Below are positions 17,481 through 26,349 of a stretch of 64,000 bases of DNA, piece by piece (position 1 is the stretch's first letter; the number at the start of each line of letters is the position of its first letter). The notes beneath the pieces were generated by a model, which was not told the origin of the DNA, did not search any database, and worked only from the letters and a program-made list of their open reading frames with translations. The stretch comes from Pseudomonas denitrificans (nom. rej.) (GTDB lineage Bacteria; Pseudomonadota; Gammaproteobacteria; Pseudomonadales; Pseudomonadaceae). The translations under genes were made by a program, and so were the position numbers. The stretch spans positions 868,001 to 932,000 of the forward strand of contig NZ_CP043626.1 of assembly GCF_008807415.1 (NCBI RefSeq). Direction: 5' to 3'.

Positions 17481-18263
17481 TCATGCCGCGGCGGTGAACC
17501 AGTGCTGCCAGGCCAGGCGCACGGTCAAGGCGAGTACCACCAGGATGAATACCGGACGGATGAATTTGGCGCCGCCGCCAATCGCCGTGCGCGCGCCGAA
17601 GTAGGCGCCGATCATCAGCGAACTGCCCATGCACAGGCCCATCAGCCAGACCACCTGACCCGAGGCGATGAACACCGCCAGCGCGACGATGTTGCTGACG
17701 AAGTTCATGCTGCGCGCCACGCCGCTGGCGCGGACCAGGTCGAGCGGGTACATCAGCAGGGTGCTGACGGTCCAGAAGGCGCCGGTTCCGGGGCCTGCCA
17801 CGCCGTCGTAAAAGCCCAGTCCGAGGCCTTGCGGCCACTGGCGGCCCTGGGCGATTTGCGGATTGGCGTCCAGAGGCGCTTCGGGCGTCTTGCCGAACAG
17901 CAGGTACAGGCCGCAGCCGAAGACCACCACCGGCAGCATGCGGTTGAGCCATTCCGCCGGCATCAGGTGCGCGGCCCAGGCGCCGAGCGCTGCGCCGATG
18001 GCTGTGGCGATCAGGCCCTTGCGCCACTGGCGCGGCTGGAACAATTTGCGCCGATAGAAGGTGTAGCTGGCCACGGCGGCGCCGAAGGTCGAGCTCAGCT
18101 TGTTGGTGCCCAGCGCCAGGTGCGGAGGGACGCCGGCAGTGAGCAGGGCAGGGATGGTCAGCAGGCCACCGCCGCCGGCGATGGCGTCGATGAAGCCGGC
18201 AAGGAAGGCGACGCCCGCGAGAATGACGAGGGTGGTCGGGTCTACGACGAGTTCGAAGGGCAT
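17481..18263 (-). CDS. TSUP (TauE/SafE, DUF81) family permease
   Basis: A 260-residue membrane protein with about eight hydrophobic segments. The N-terminal half has the family signature AGFIDAIAGGGGLLTIPALL followed by LGTNKLSSTFG, and the second half repeats it in weaker form (FYDGVAGPGTGAFW). Members move sulfite, sulfoacetate or other small organosulfur or organic anions; the substrate here is unknown. The ATG at 18263 gives the standard short N-terminus; an in-frame extension to 18506 overlaps the divergent gene's leader and is rejected. It converges on nudC with only 24 bases between stops. Confidence 0.88.
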   Translation of the reverse strand: MPFELVVDPTTLVILAGVAFLAGFIDAIAGGGGLLTIPALLTAGVPPHLALGTNKLSSTFGAAVASYTFYRRKLFQPRQWRKGLIATAIGAALGAWAAHLMPAEWLNRMLPVVVFGCGLYLLFGKTPEAPLDANPQIAQGRQWPQGLGLGFYDGVAGPGTGAFWTVSTLLMYPLDLVRASGVARSMNFVSNIVALAVFIASGQVVWLMGLCMGSSLMIGAYFGARTAIGGGAKFIRPVFILVVLALTVRLAWQHWFTAAA

Positions 18264-18419
18264 GGGGTTGGCCTTGATCGGGGGCCCGTGGCGCCACTCT
18301 CTCGTAAAGAATGGTGCGCGGGAAACGTTAACGGGCCCGAAAGCTGCGACGGTCTGGCTGGCCGTGCAGGTACGCGGTGCGCATAATGCCGGCATTTCTA
18401 CGAGGAAGGAAATCATTCG

Positions 18420-19064
18420 ATGCAGTACGACGGTCTGGCCTGGGTCGTTGCCTTCCTGGCGCTGTTGGCCCTGGTGGTAGCCGCCCGCATTCTGTTCGAC
18501 CGTCACTGGTTCCTCGGCTGGCTGCGGGGTACGGCGGGCATGCTGTTCGTGGCCGTGGCCGCACTGGTGGCGCTGGTGGCCTGGGACCTGCGCAGCTACG
18601 ACCCGCTACCGGCAGAGCGCCCGCTGGCGACGCTGAGCTTCCACAAGGTCGGTGAGCAGCGGTATGACGTGACGTTGCTGCAGGGCGATGACGAGCGTCG
18701 TGTTGAACTGGCCGGTGACCTCTGGCAACTGGATGCGCGGGTGCTGGAATGGAAAGGCCTGGCGCGGCTGATAGGGATGGCGCCGGGTTACCGCCTGCAG
18801 GACCTCAGCGGCCGATTCCTCGCCGTCGAGCAGCAGAGCCTGGGGCGCAAGGTGGCGCTGGCGGACGACGTGCTGGGTCTCGATCTGTGGCGATGGCTGC
18901 GCGACGGCCAGCATGACCTGCTGACCTTCGTGCCCAAGGCGGGCCGGGTGAACTACCTGCCGCTGGCCGACCAGGCTGTTTTCGCGGTGCGTTACGGGGC
19001 CGGCGGGCTGACCGCTGAGCCGATGAATGCGGCGGCGAACCAGGCTCTCAAGGATTGGCAGTGA
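18420..19064 (+). CDS. Conserved membrane-anchored protein of unknown function
   Basis: 214 residues. Two hydrophobic helices at the N-terminus (about 7-24 and 36-55) precede a soluble, mostly beta-predicted region with VELAGDLWQLDARVLEWKG and GYRLQDLSGRFLAVEQQ. The second part is therefore probably periplasmic or membrane-associated. I recognise it as a conserved Pseudomonas protein (sometimes labelled cation/multidrug efflux pump, a label the sequence does not support). The start has AGGAAGG upstream. Function unknown. Confidence 0.75.
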   Translation: MQYDGLAWVVAFLALLALVVAARILFDRHWFLGWLRGTAGMLFVAVAALVALVAWDLRSYDPLPAERPLATLSFHKVGEQRYDVTLLQGDDERRVELAGDLWQLDARVLEWKGLARLIGMAPGYRLQDLSGRFLAVEQQSLGRKVALADDVLGLDLWRWLRDGQHDLLTFVPKAGRVNYLPLADQAVFAVRYGAGGLTAEPMNAAANQALKDWQ

Positions 19065-19108
19065 GCCAGGAGCAACTGGTTTCCTCTGTGAAGTCTGTGC
19101 CGCCTCAT

Positions 19109-19228
19109 TCCCTCACCCCAACCTTCTCCCAGCGGGAGAGGGGCAACTCGTGCCGGCTGGCACTGTGGTGTCATCCTGCACCAAACAGTCCCCTCTCCCG
19201 CTTGCGGGAGAGGGTTAGGGTGAGGGGC
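19109..19228. repeat. Inverted repeat of the CCCTCACCC...GGGTGAGGG class
   Basis: The arms 19110-19144 and 19189-19227 contain CCCTCACCCCAACC / GGTTAGGGTGAGGGG plus inner CTCCCAGCGGGAG and CTCCCGCTTGCGGGAG hairpins, separated by about 45 unique bases. This is a familiar intergenic repeat of Pseudomonas and related genera, likely able to form a long RNA stem between the two convergent genes. Confidence 0.75.
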
Positions 19229-19266
19229 TTTTGATCTTGTCTGAGCGAGCCCAATCCTCACCAAAG

Positions 19267-19296
19267 AAAAAGGGAGCCAACCGGCTCCCTTTTTGG
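19267..19296. terminator. Bidirectional Rho-independent terminator
   Basis: AAAAAGGGAGCC, AACC, GGCTCCCTTTTT: a perfect 12-bp arm pair with A- and T-tracts at both ends, between the convergent 18420-19064 gene and the SDR gene, so it can serve both strands. Confidence 0.92.
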
Positions 19297-19311
19297 TTTC
19301 CGCGATAGCGC

Positions 19312-20079
19312 TTAGGCGAGGAATCCGCCATCCACGTTCAGCGTCACGCCAGTGGTGTAGCTGGAGGCGTCGCTGGCGAGGTACAGCACGGCACCGGCCA
19401 TCTCGCTCGGATCGGCCACGCGCTTGAGCGGGATGCGCTGCAGGGCGACGTTGCGAATGGCATCGTTGCTCACCAGCGCCGAGGCGAACTTGGTGTCGGT
19501 CAGGCCCGGCAGCAGGGCGTTGCAGCGGATGTTGAACTGCGCGCATTCCTTGGCGAAGACCTTGGTCATGCTGATTACCGCGGCCTTGGTTACCGAGTAG
19601 ATGCCCTGGAACTCGCCCGGGGTGACGCCGTTGACCGAGGCGACGTTGATGATGCTGCCGCCGCCGTTGGCCTTCATCAGCTTGCCGCCTTCGATGGACA
19701 TGAAGTAGTAGCCGCGGATGTTCACGTCGACGGTCTTCTGGAAGGCCGACAGGTCGGTGTCCAGCACATTGCAGAACTGCGGGTTGGTGGCGGCGTTGTT
19801 GACCAGGATGTCCAGGCGGCCGAACTGCTCGCGGATCTGTGCGAAGACGGCCTGGATCTGCTCCATCTCGCCGATGTGGCAGGCAATCGCGGTGGCCTTG
19901 CCGCCGGCGGCGACGATTTCGTCAGCCACGGCCTGGCAGCCGTCGATCTTGCGGCTGGAGACGATCACGTGGGCACCCTGCTGGGCCAGCAGCTTGGCGA
20001 TGGCCTCGCCGATACCGCGGCTGGCGCCGGAGACGAAGGCGATCTTGCCTTCGAGGTCGAACAGTTGGGTCTTGGACAT
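19312..20079 (-). CDS. Short-chain dehydrogenase/reductase (SDR, classical)
   Basis: A 255-residue NAD(P)-dependent oxidoreductase. The cofactor motif is VSGASRGIGEAIAKLL (TGxxxGxG type), with NNAATNP, the catalytic Ser in INVASVNG, and YSVTKAA holding the Tyr-x-x-x-Lys. The C-terminal LNVDGGFLA is typical of FabG-like enzymes. It lies 27 bases downstream of the phosphotransferase and near an SCP2 protein, the same order as PA1828-PA1830, suggesting a role in acyl-CoA or sterol/isoprenoid-like lipid metabolism. The substrate is not evident. Confidence 0.9.
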   Translation of the reverse strand: MSKTQLFDLEGKIAFVSGASRGIGEAIAKLLAQQGAHVIVSSRKIDGCQAVADEIVAAGGKATAIACHIGEMEQIQAVFAQIREQFGRLDILVNNAATNPQFCNVLDTDLSAFQKTVDVNIRGYYFMSIEGGKLMKANGGGSIINVASVNGVTPGEFQGIYSVTKAAVISMTKVFAKECAQFNIRCNALLPGLTDTKFASALVSNDAIRNVALQRIPLKRVADPSEMAGAVLYLASDASSYTTGVTLNVDGGFLA

Positions 20080-20106
20080 GGGGGTTCTCCTTGTTCTGGG
20101 GCGCCG

Positions 20107-21173
20107 TTACAGGCGGGACTTGCCGATGACCTGCAGGCTCACCTGTTCCAGCAGCTTGTTGGCGTGGATGAAGGTGGCGAAGCGCTTGTCCTGGGTCTGG
20201 CCGTGGAAGAAGCGGTAGTAGATCTGCTGCATGATGCCGGCCAGGCGGAACAGGCCGTAGGTGTAGTAGTAATCGAGGTTGTCGATCTGGATGCCGGCGC
20301 GCTCGGCGTAGTAGTCGGCGAACTGCTGGCGGGTCAGCATGCCCGGCTCGTGGCTGGGCTGGCGGCGCAGCATCTGCATCGGCTGCGGGTCGCCCGCTTC
20401 GATCCAGTAGGCGAGGGTGTTGCCCAGGTCCATCAGCGGGTCGCCGATGGTGGTCATCTCCCAGTCGAGCACGCCGATGATCTGCATCGGGTTGTTCGGG
20501 TCGAGGATGACGTTGTCGAAGCGATAGTCGTTGTGGACGATGCCCGGCTTGTGGTGGTCGGCCGGCATCTTCTCGCGCAGCCACACCTTCACCTGTTCCC
20601 AGGCCGGCGCGTCGGGGGTCAGGGATTTCTCGTAGCGATCGATCCAGCCGCCGATCTGACGCTGCACGTAGCCCTCGGGCTTGCCCAGGTCACCCAGGCC
20701 GCAGGCGTTGTAGTCGACGTTGTGCAGGTCGACGAACTTGTCGATGAAGCTCTTGCACAGCGCGGTGGTCTTCCCGGCGTCGAGGTTCAGTTCCTTGGGC
20801 AGGTCGCTGCGCAGGATGATGCCATTGACCCGCTCCATGACATAGAACTCGGCGCCGATCACCGACTCGTCGGTGCAGTAGGCGTACGCCTTGGGGCAGT
20901 AGGGGAAACCGTCCTTGAGCTGATTCAGGATGCGGTATTCGCGGCCCATGTCATGGGCGGACTTGGCCTTCTTGCCGAACGGCGGGCGGCGCAGGACCAG
21001 TTCCTGGTTGTCGTACTGGATCAGGTAGGTCAGGTTCGAGGCGCCGCCGGGAACTGGCTGATGCGCGGCTGACCCTGCAGGCCGGGAATGTGGTCCTTGA
21101 GGAAGCCGTCGATCACGGCGGCATCGAGTTCTTCGCCTTCGCGGGAGCGGATGGTCTGGTCGGTCAACGACAT
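20107..21173 (-). pseudogene. Phosphotransferase (APH/ACAD10-like kinase) with one-base frameshift
   Basis: Translation from 21173 (MSLTDQTIRSREGEELDAAV) stays in family register to ISQFP, then leaves frame at a CCC run (21049-21051). Reading resumes in another frame as GGASNLTYLIQYDNQELVLR and continues without interruption to 20107. One added base gives a 355-residue protein, the normal length. The kinase features are intact downstream: IVHNDYRFDNVILDP (Brenner motif, catalytic Asp) and VLDWEMTTIGDPLMDLG (metal-binding Asp). This family resembles the N-terminal kinase of ACAD10/11, which acts on hydroxyacyl-CoAs. The split is either a real mutation or a base missing from the assembly; two more cases nearby favour the latter. 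Confidence 0.88.
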
Positions 21174-21433
21174 GCTGGTCCCTTTCTTGTACGGGCTTTT
21201 ACGAATCGTCCCGCGAGGGCCCAGGGCTCCTGGCGAGGTGCGCGCAGGCCGGCGTCTGTATCTTGCCCGATGGGTCGCGGCAGGATCAGGCAAAGCAATG
21301 ATGGCGCCGGGTGATCATTGGCTAATCTAATGTCAGGCCTTGCCCGTCACAAGCACACAAAGCCCTTATTGGCGTTCGTGTTGGACCCCGATCAAGCTGC
21401 CTGATCCGGGTATTGCAGCGGGGCGCGGGCATA

Positions 21434-21463
21434 AAAAAACCGGAGCCATGGACTCCGGTTTTT
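21434..21463 (-). terminator. Rho-independent terminator after the SCP2 gene
   Basis: AAAAACCGGAG, CCATGGA, CTCCGGTTTTT: a strong stem with A/T tracts, 29 bases downstream of the SCP2 stop on the minus strand. The rest of the 318-base gap down to the phosphotransferase start (21173) shows no further gene and probably holds that gene's promoter. Confidence 0.9.
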
Positions 21464-21491
21464 CGTGCTGCGCGGGCAGGTTTTCCTCGGA

Positions 21492-21803
21492 TCAGACCGG
21501 GAACAGTTCGCCCAGCTTCATCGCCAGCATCATGTCGCCTTCGGCGCGCAGCTTGCCAGCCATGAAGGCCTGCATGCCGTCGGTTTCGCCGCTGGTGATG
21601 CCCTTGAGGGTTTCGCTGTCCATGATCAGGGTGACGTTGGGGGACTCGGCGTCGCCCTGTACGACCTGGCAGGTACCGTCCTTGACGACCAGGTAGTGGT
21701 TGTCGCCGTCTTCGATGTTGAACTGGAACACCAGATCCAGGCCGGCGGCCGCGCTGGCGTTGAACTTGCTCTGCATGGTGGAAACGATGTCAGCAACACT
21801 CAT
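21492..21803 (-). CDS. SCP2 sterol-carrier-domain protein
   Basis: A 103-residue single-domain SCP2 protein. The domain pattern is clear: DLVFQFNIEDGDNHYLVVKDG, then VTLIMDSETLKGITSGE and QAFMAGKLRAEGDMMLAMKL. SCP2 domains bind acyl chains, acyl-CoAs or sterol-like lipids in the cytosol. Neighbouring SDR and ACAD10-like kinase genes suggest shared lipid substrates. The start ATG at 21803 is preceded by an A/G-rich site (AGAAAAGGAATAG on the minus strand). Confidence 0.92.
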   Translation of the reverse strand: MSVADIVSTMQSKFNASAAAGLDLVFQFNIEDGDNHYLVVKDGTCQVVQGDAESPNVTLIMDSETLKGITSGETDGMQAFMAGKLRAEGDMMLAMKLGELFPV

Positions 21804-21861
21804 GGTTCTATTCCTTTTCTAGGTTTTCTCGCGCGACGCTCGCGTCGCAATGGGCCGGTAC

Positions 21862-22572
21862 TCAACGATAGGTGATGAGTTCCGGCGCCCTCAACAGTTC
21901 CAGATGCACGTGACTGTTGAAGGAAGCCAGGGCCACTTCGCTACCGCGGAACTTCAGGCGGTTGAGCGAGGTGTTGACGATCTGCCAGTTGAGTTCGAAG
22001 GCGTTCAGCGCCGGAATCCCGGTCACATGCTGGAGCACCGCGGTAATGGTGCCGCCGGAGGTGAACACGCCGATGTTGTCCTTGCCGCTGGCCGCCTCCA
22101 GCAGGCGCTGGAGGCCGCCGTGCACGGTGTCGAGGAACTCGGCCCAGCTGACCAGGCCGTCCTTGTCGTGGTCGCCGGAAACCCAGCGGGCGATCACGGT
22201 GGAGAACAGGCGCTGGAACTCGGCGCGGTGGTCGGCGGCGTTGCGCATGATGTGCAGCGCCTGCGGCTCGATCTCGAGCAGGTCCGGCAGGTGCGCGCGG
22301 ATCACGGCGTCGGCTTCGAATTCGTTGAAGGCGGAGTCGATTTCCAGGATGGGGGTTTCGATCCCGGCTTCGTTCAGCCGGCCCATCACCGCTTCGGCGG
22401 TGTGGCGCTGGCGGCGCAGGTCGCCGGCCACGCAGCGATCGAAGCGCAGGCCCAGGCCGGCCAAGTGTTCGCCGAGGATTTCCGCCTGGCGTACGCCAGT
22501 GGCCGAGAGCACATCGTAGTCGTCGGCACCGAATGAAGCCTGGCCATGTCGAATCAGGTAGATGCTTCCCAC
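21862..22572 (-). CDS. Histidine phosphatase superfamily (phosphoglycerate mutase-like) protein
   Basis: A 236-residue branch 1 histidine phosphatase: the RHG triad is at the N-terminus (IYLIRHGQASFG) with later Arg in VAGDLRRQRHTAEAV and the second His in GVFTSGGTITA, where the usual catalytic His of the GxxH loop is replaced by Gly-Gly-Thr, a point to verify. The start is a GTG at 22572, which places the RHG motif at residues 7-9 as in the family; an ATG at 22665 adds 31 unrelated residues. It is 58 bases upstream of the SCP2 gene on the same strand. The substrate is unknown. Confidence 0.85.
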   Translation of the reverse strand: MGSIYLIRHGQASFGADDYDVLSATGVRQAEILGEHLAGLGLRFDRCVAGDLRRQRHTAEAVMGRLNEAGIETPILEIDSAFNEFEADAVIRAHLPDLLEIEPQALHIMRNAADHRAEFQRLFSTVIARWVSGDHDKDGLVSWAEFLDTVHGGLQRLLEAASGKDNIGVFTSGGTITAVLQHVTGIPALNAFELNWQIVNTSLNRLKFRGSEVALASFNSHVHLELLRAPELITYR

Positions 22573-22783
22573 GCGCAGTATCCCGGCAGGGCTGAAAGTT
22601 CCGGCGAGGTTATGAGGATCACCTGGGGCTGTCAACGAAAAAACATACGCTTGTTTGAATGGCATTCGCTGGACTGATGCAGCGGTTTGCCAGCGCTGGT
22701 GGCGGGCCTGCGGCGTGGGTATGCTTGCGGGATTCGCTGCGCTCGCCTGGCGGGCTCGACCAGAATTGTATAAGGGGATGTGA

Positions 22784-23812
22784 GTGGAGTTTCTAGCGGA
22801 TTACGCGGGTTTCCTGGCCAAGACCTTCACCGTGGTGGTGGCCATCGTCATCGTCCTGGTGGTGATCGCCGCACTGCGCGGCCGCAGTCGTCGCGGCGGC
22901 AGCGGGCATCTTGAAGTGCACAAGCTCAACGACTTCTACAAGGAATTGCGCGAGCGCCTGCAACATAGCGTATTGGAAAAGGCCAAGCTCAAGGCCCTGC
23001 GCAAATCCGAGGCGAAAAGCCTGAAGGAAGCGAAAAAGAAGAAGGGCGGCGAGAAGAACCGCGTCTATGTGCTCGACTTCGACGGCGACATCAAGGCCTC
23101 GGCCACCGAGCAGCTGCGCCATGAAGTGACCGCGCTGCTGACCCTCGCCACCCCGCGTGACGAAGTGGTGCTGCGCCTGGAGAGCGGCGGCGGCATGGTC
23201 CACGGCTACGGCCTGGCGGCCTCTCAGCTGGCGCGCATCCGTCAGGCCGGCGTACCGCTGACCGTCTGCGTCGACAAGGTTGCAGCCAGCGGCGGCTACA
23301 TGATGGCCTGCATCGGCGAACGCATCCTTTCCGCACCCTTCGCCATTCTCGGCTCCATTGGCGTGGTGGCGCAGCTGCCCAACATCCATCGCCTGCTGAA
23401 GAAGCACGACGTCGATTTCGAGGTGCTCACCGCTGGCGAGTACAAGCGCACCCTGACCGTGTTCGGCGAGAACACTGACAAGGGCCGGGAGAAGTTCCAG
23501 GAAGACCTGGAAACCACCCACGAGCTGTTCAAGCGCTTCGTTGTCCACTACCGCCCGCAACTGGCCATCGACGAGATCGCCACCGGCGAGGTCTGGCTGG
23601 GTCAAGCGGCGCTGGGCAAGAAGCTGGTCGACGAGCTCAAGACCAGTGACGAATACCTGGCCGAACGCGCTCGCGAGGCGGATGTCTACCAGCTCAGTTA
23701 CGTACAGAAGAAGTCCATCCAGGAGCGCTTCGGCGTGGGCGTCAGCGGCGTGATCGATCGCGTGCTGGTGACCTGGTGGGACCGCCTGGGTCGCAGCCGC
23801 TTCTGGCAATGA
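22784..23812 (+). CDS. sohB: Inner-membrane serine protease SohB (S49 family)
   Basis: A 342-residue S49 peptidase with one N-terminal membrane helix (about 12-30), a charged linker rich in Lys (about 62-90), then the ClpP-like protease domain. The nucleophile Ser is in DKVAASGGYMMAC and the general-base Lys in TAGEYKRTLTV. GSIGVVAQLPNIH is also characteristic. The GTG start at 22784 is supported by AAGGGG at 22773-22778. SohB-type enzymes are thought to digest signal peptides or periplasmic substrates. It is divergent from the histidine phosphatase gene. Confidence 0.93.
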   Translation: MEFLADYAGFLAKTFTVVVAIVIVLVVIAALRGRSRRGGSGHLEVHKLNDFYKELRERLQHSVLEKAKLKALRKSEAKSLKEAKKKKGGEKNRVYVLDFDGDIKASATEQLRHEVTALLTLATPRDEVVLRLESGGGMVHGYGLAASQLARIRQAGVPLTVCVDKVAASGGYMMACIGERILSAPFAILGSIGVVAQLPNIHRLLKKHDVDFEVLTAGEYKRTLTVFGENTDKGREKFQEDLETTHELFKRFVVHYRPQLAIDEIATGEVWLGQAALGKKLVDELKTSDEYLAERAREADVYQLSYVQKKSIQERFGVGVSGVIDRVLVTWWDRLGRSRFWQ

Positions 23813-23867
23813 TCGTCGTCGGGCGCCGGGATCGCGCCCGTTCCAAATTCGAAAGAGGAGGGTCGAG

Positions 23868-24860
23868 ATGAGTGCATTCAAGGCGTTGTGGGTCACGGAG
23901 AGCGCGCATGGCGTGTATGACCTGCAGGTGGCCGAGCGGCAGGTTGCCGATCTGCCGGCGGGTGAAGTGCTGGTGCGGGTGAAGTATTCCTCGCTGAACT
24001 ACAAGGATGCGCTGTCCGCCAGCGGCAACCGTGGCGTCACCCGCAAGTACCCGCACACTCCCGGCATCGATGCTGCTGGCGTGGTGGAAGAATCCTCGGT
24101 GGGCGAATTCGCCGTTGGCGACGAAGTCATCGTTACCGGCTACGACCTGGGCATGAACACCCCTGGCGGTTTCGGCCAGTACATCCGTGTGCCCGCGGCC
24201 TGGCTGATCAAGCGCCCGCAGGGCCTGTCGCTGCGTGAATCGATGATCCTCGGCACCGCCGGCCTGACCGCCGCGCTGTGCGTCGACAAGCTGGAGCGCG
24301 CTGGCGTCATGCCGTCCGCGGGCCCGATCCTGGTCACCGGCGCCACCGGCGGCGTGGGCAGTATCGCGGTGATGCTGCTGGCGCAACTGGGCTACACCGT
24401 GGCCGCCGCCACCGGCAAGCTGGAGCAGGCCGAGCTGCTGAACCGCCTGGGCGCGCGGCAGATCCTCGACCGTGCCACCGTCTCCGATGGGGTCGACAAG
24501 CCGCTGCTGCGCGAGCAGTGGGCCGGCGCGGTGGACACCGTGGGCGGCGACATCCTGTTCAACGTGGTCAAGTCGCTGCAATACGGCGGCAGCGTCGCCT
24601 GCTGCGGCCTGACTGCCGGCGCCGCCTTCAAGGCCACCGTGCTGCCGTTCATCCTGCGCGGCGTGAACCTGCTGGGCGTCGACTCGGTAGAGCTGCCGCT
24701 GGTGGTCAAGGCGTCCATGTGGGACAAGCTGTCCCTGCAGTGGAAGCTCGACAACCTCGAAGCGGCGGTGCGCGAGGTCAAGCTCGACGACCTGCCCGCC
24801 GCCATCCACCAGATCCTCGCCGGCAAGCTGGTTGGCCGGGTACTGGTGACGCTGGACTGA
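23868..24860 (+). CDS. YhdH/AcuI-type medium-chain reductase (acrylyl-CoA reductase / quinone oxidoreductase family)
   Basis: A 330-residue zinc-free MDR enzyme. Family landmarks are YSSLNYKDALSASG, PGIDAAGVV, the NADPH loop TGATGGVGSIAVMLL and CCGLTAGA. YhdH/AcuI proteins reduce acryloyl-CoA with NADPH and protect cells from this toxic electrophile; some are labelled quinone reductases. Length and motifs are full. It begins 55 bases after sohB with GAGGAGGG upstream of the ATG, so it may be cotranscribed with it. Confidence 0.9.
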   Translation: MSAFKALWVTESAHGVYDLQVAERQVADLPAGEVLVRVKYSSLNYKDALSASGNRGVTRKYPHTPGIDAAGVVEESSVGEFAVGDEVIVTGYDLGMNTPGGFGQYIRVPAAWLIKRPQGLSLRESMILGTAGLTAALCVDKLERAGVMPSAGPILVTGATGGVGSIAVMLLAQLGYTVAAATGKLEQAELLNRLGARQILDRATVSDGVDKPLLREQWAGAVDTVGGDILFNVVKSLQYGGSVACCGLTAGAAFKATVLPFILRGVNLLGVDSVELPLVVKASMWDKLSLQWKLDNLEAAVREVKLDDLPAAIHQILAGKLVGRVLVTLD

Positions 24861-24893
24861 TCCTCCGATCGATGCCCGCGCCGGGCCTGGGTG

Positions 24894-25748
24894 TCAGCCC
24901 AGGTCCGGCAGCAGGTAACCTGCCCACAGCGAATCGGCGAACTGGCTGCGGAAGAAGCCGAAGTGGCCGATGCGTTTCACGCCGATGTCCTCCGGGGCGA
25001 TTCGCTTCACGGTCTTTGGCGAGCCACGGTAGAAGCCGTGCAGCGACTCGGTATTGCGGCCGGACATCATCTCGTCGTCGGTGAAGGAGATGGAGGTGAT
25101 GGGCGTGCGCACCGATGAATACGCCTCGCGCACCGCACCGCCTTCCGCGCCCACCGCGTACTCCGGGTCGAGGCACCAGCGCCGCCATTGCTCGATCACC
25201 CCGCGCGGCAGGTCGCCGACCACGCCCAGGCGCTTGCCCGGGAAGTAGCCCAGCAACGGCGTGATGGTCGGTGCCAGGCAGTACCAGAGCAGCCAGGCCT
25301 TGTGCCGCAATCCCTTGGTGTTCTCGCGCCAGTAGCCGCTGCCGGTGGCGATGGTGAAGGCGCGCTGGATGCGTTCGTTGCCACGGACGAAGGGCAGGAT
25401 CTGCCCGCCCAGGCTGTGGCCGATCCAGTACACCGGCAACTCGCCAGCGGCCTCGACCACGGCGTCGAGCATGGCGCTGCAATCGTGGTTGCCCCAGGCG
25501 ACGACGTTGACGTCCAGGTCGCGCAGGTGGCCGGCGCGGGACTTGCCCATGCCTACGTAGTCGAAGGTCACGGTGAGGAAGCCGCGCTCCGCCAGCCAGT
25601 TGGCGAAGGCGGTGTAGAAGCGCTGCTCGACGCCCATGGCGGGGACGATCAGCACCGCTCCGCGGGCTTCGCCGGGTGGGTAGTACCAGTGGCTGGAGAG
25701 GCTGTGGCCGTTGCCGTTGTCCAGCGGACGGGGGAGCGGGGTGATCAT
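24894..25748 (-). CDS. Alpha/beta hydrolase of unknown substrate
   Basis: A 284-residue serine hydrolase. The nucleophile elbow is GHSLGGQ, the oxyanion region PAMGVEQRFYTAFANWLAE, and a C-terminal HFGFFRSQF offers the catalytic His. The N-terminus lacks a signal peptide. It belongs to the cytosolic family annotated as alpha/beta fold hydrolase in Pseudomonas (PA1834-like region). It lies 11 bases from the DUF4442 gene on the same strand and is likely its operon partner, under the TetR operator at 26285-26323. Confidence 0.85.
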   Translation of the reverse strand: MITPLPRPLDNGNGHSLSSHWYYPPGEARGAVLIVPAMGVEQRFYTAFANWLAERGFLTVTFDYVGMGKSRAGHLRDLDVNVVAWGNHDCSAMLDAVVEAAGELPVYWIGHSLGGQILPFVRGNERIQRAFTIATGSGYWRENTKGLRHKAWLLWYCLAPTITPLLGYFPGKRLGVVGDLPRGVIEQWRRWCLDPEYAVGAEGGAVREAYSSVRTPITSISFTDDEMMSGRNTESLHGFYRGSPKTVKRIAPEDIGVKRIGHFGFFRSQFADSLWAGYLLPDLG

Positions 25749-25759
25749 GGCGGGTTCCC

Positions 25760-26196
25760 TCAGGCCTGGCTGACGTACATGGTGATGTCGGCGCGGAAGA
25801 CCTTCTTGTCACCGACATAAGCCAGCACCGGTACGGTGATGTCGCCTTCCTGGTTCCAGTCGATTGCCAGGCCGTCGGCCACGGCGCGGACATCACCTTC
25901 GGCCTTGGCCAGGTATTCCACGGTCATGCCGCGGGGAATCCAGCGACGACCCTTGGGGATCGACACGTCGGTCAGGGTGCCGGCCACCAGTTCGGCGGCG
26001 TTGCACAGGGCGATGGCGTGTACGGTGCCGATGTGGTTCAGCACTTCGCGGCGCTTGGGGAAGGTGACTTCCGCATAGCCCGGACGCAGCTCGACGAACT
26101 GCGGGCGATGGTGGAGAAGTAAGGGGCGACCTGGCCGATCATGGCGCTGAACTGCGCCGGGCCGGCCTGTTGGAACATCTGCAGCATCTGGCTCAT
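25760..26196 (-). pseudogene. DUF4442 hotdog-fold (thioesterase-like) protein with one-base frameshift
   Basis: The start at 26196 gives MSQMLQMFQQAGPAQF and an in-register helix to PYFSTIA. At the GGG run (26103-26105) one base is missing; in the next frame the protein resumes with PQFVELRPGYAEVTFPKRR and runs to 25760. Adding one base yields 145 residues, the normal size for this family. NHIGTVHAIALCNAAEL is the hotdog central helix and MTVEYLAKAEGDV a core strand. It is first in a likely operon with the alpha/beta hydrolase, directly next to the TetR-type operator, so fatty acyl thioester chemistry is plausible. Confidence 0.87.
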
Positions 26197-26284
26197 GGTG
26201 GCTCCGCAAGCTGATGGGTGGGCAAGCTGGAATTGAGGAACTCTCATTGAAGAGAAGTGCGCGCCCAGGCAGTATACGAAGATT

Positions 26285-26323
26285 AGAAAGTAATTCTAGA
26301 AAATTATTCTAGAATTACTTTCT
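26285..26323. promoter_or_regulatory. Double-palindrome TetR-type operator in a divergent promoter
   Basis: Perfect 17-base inverted arms AGAAAGTAATTCTAGAA and TTCTAGAATTACTTTCT enclose AATTA. Inside each arm is a self-palindromic TTCTAGAA (26294-26301 and 26307-26314), 13 bases apart centre to centre. It lies 27 bases before the tetR start and 88 before the DUF4442 start. The AT-rich block contrasts sharply with the GC-rich surroundings. Two dimer sites and bidirectional repression are inferred. Confidence 0.85.
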
Positions 26324-26349
26324 GGACCGAATTCCGATACAGGACCCCC

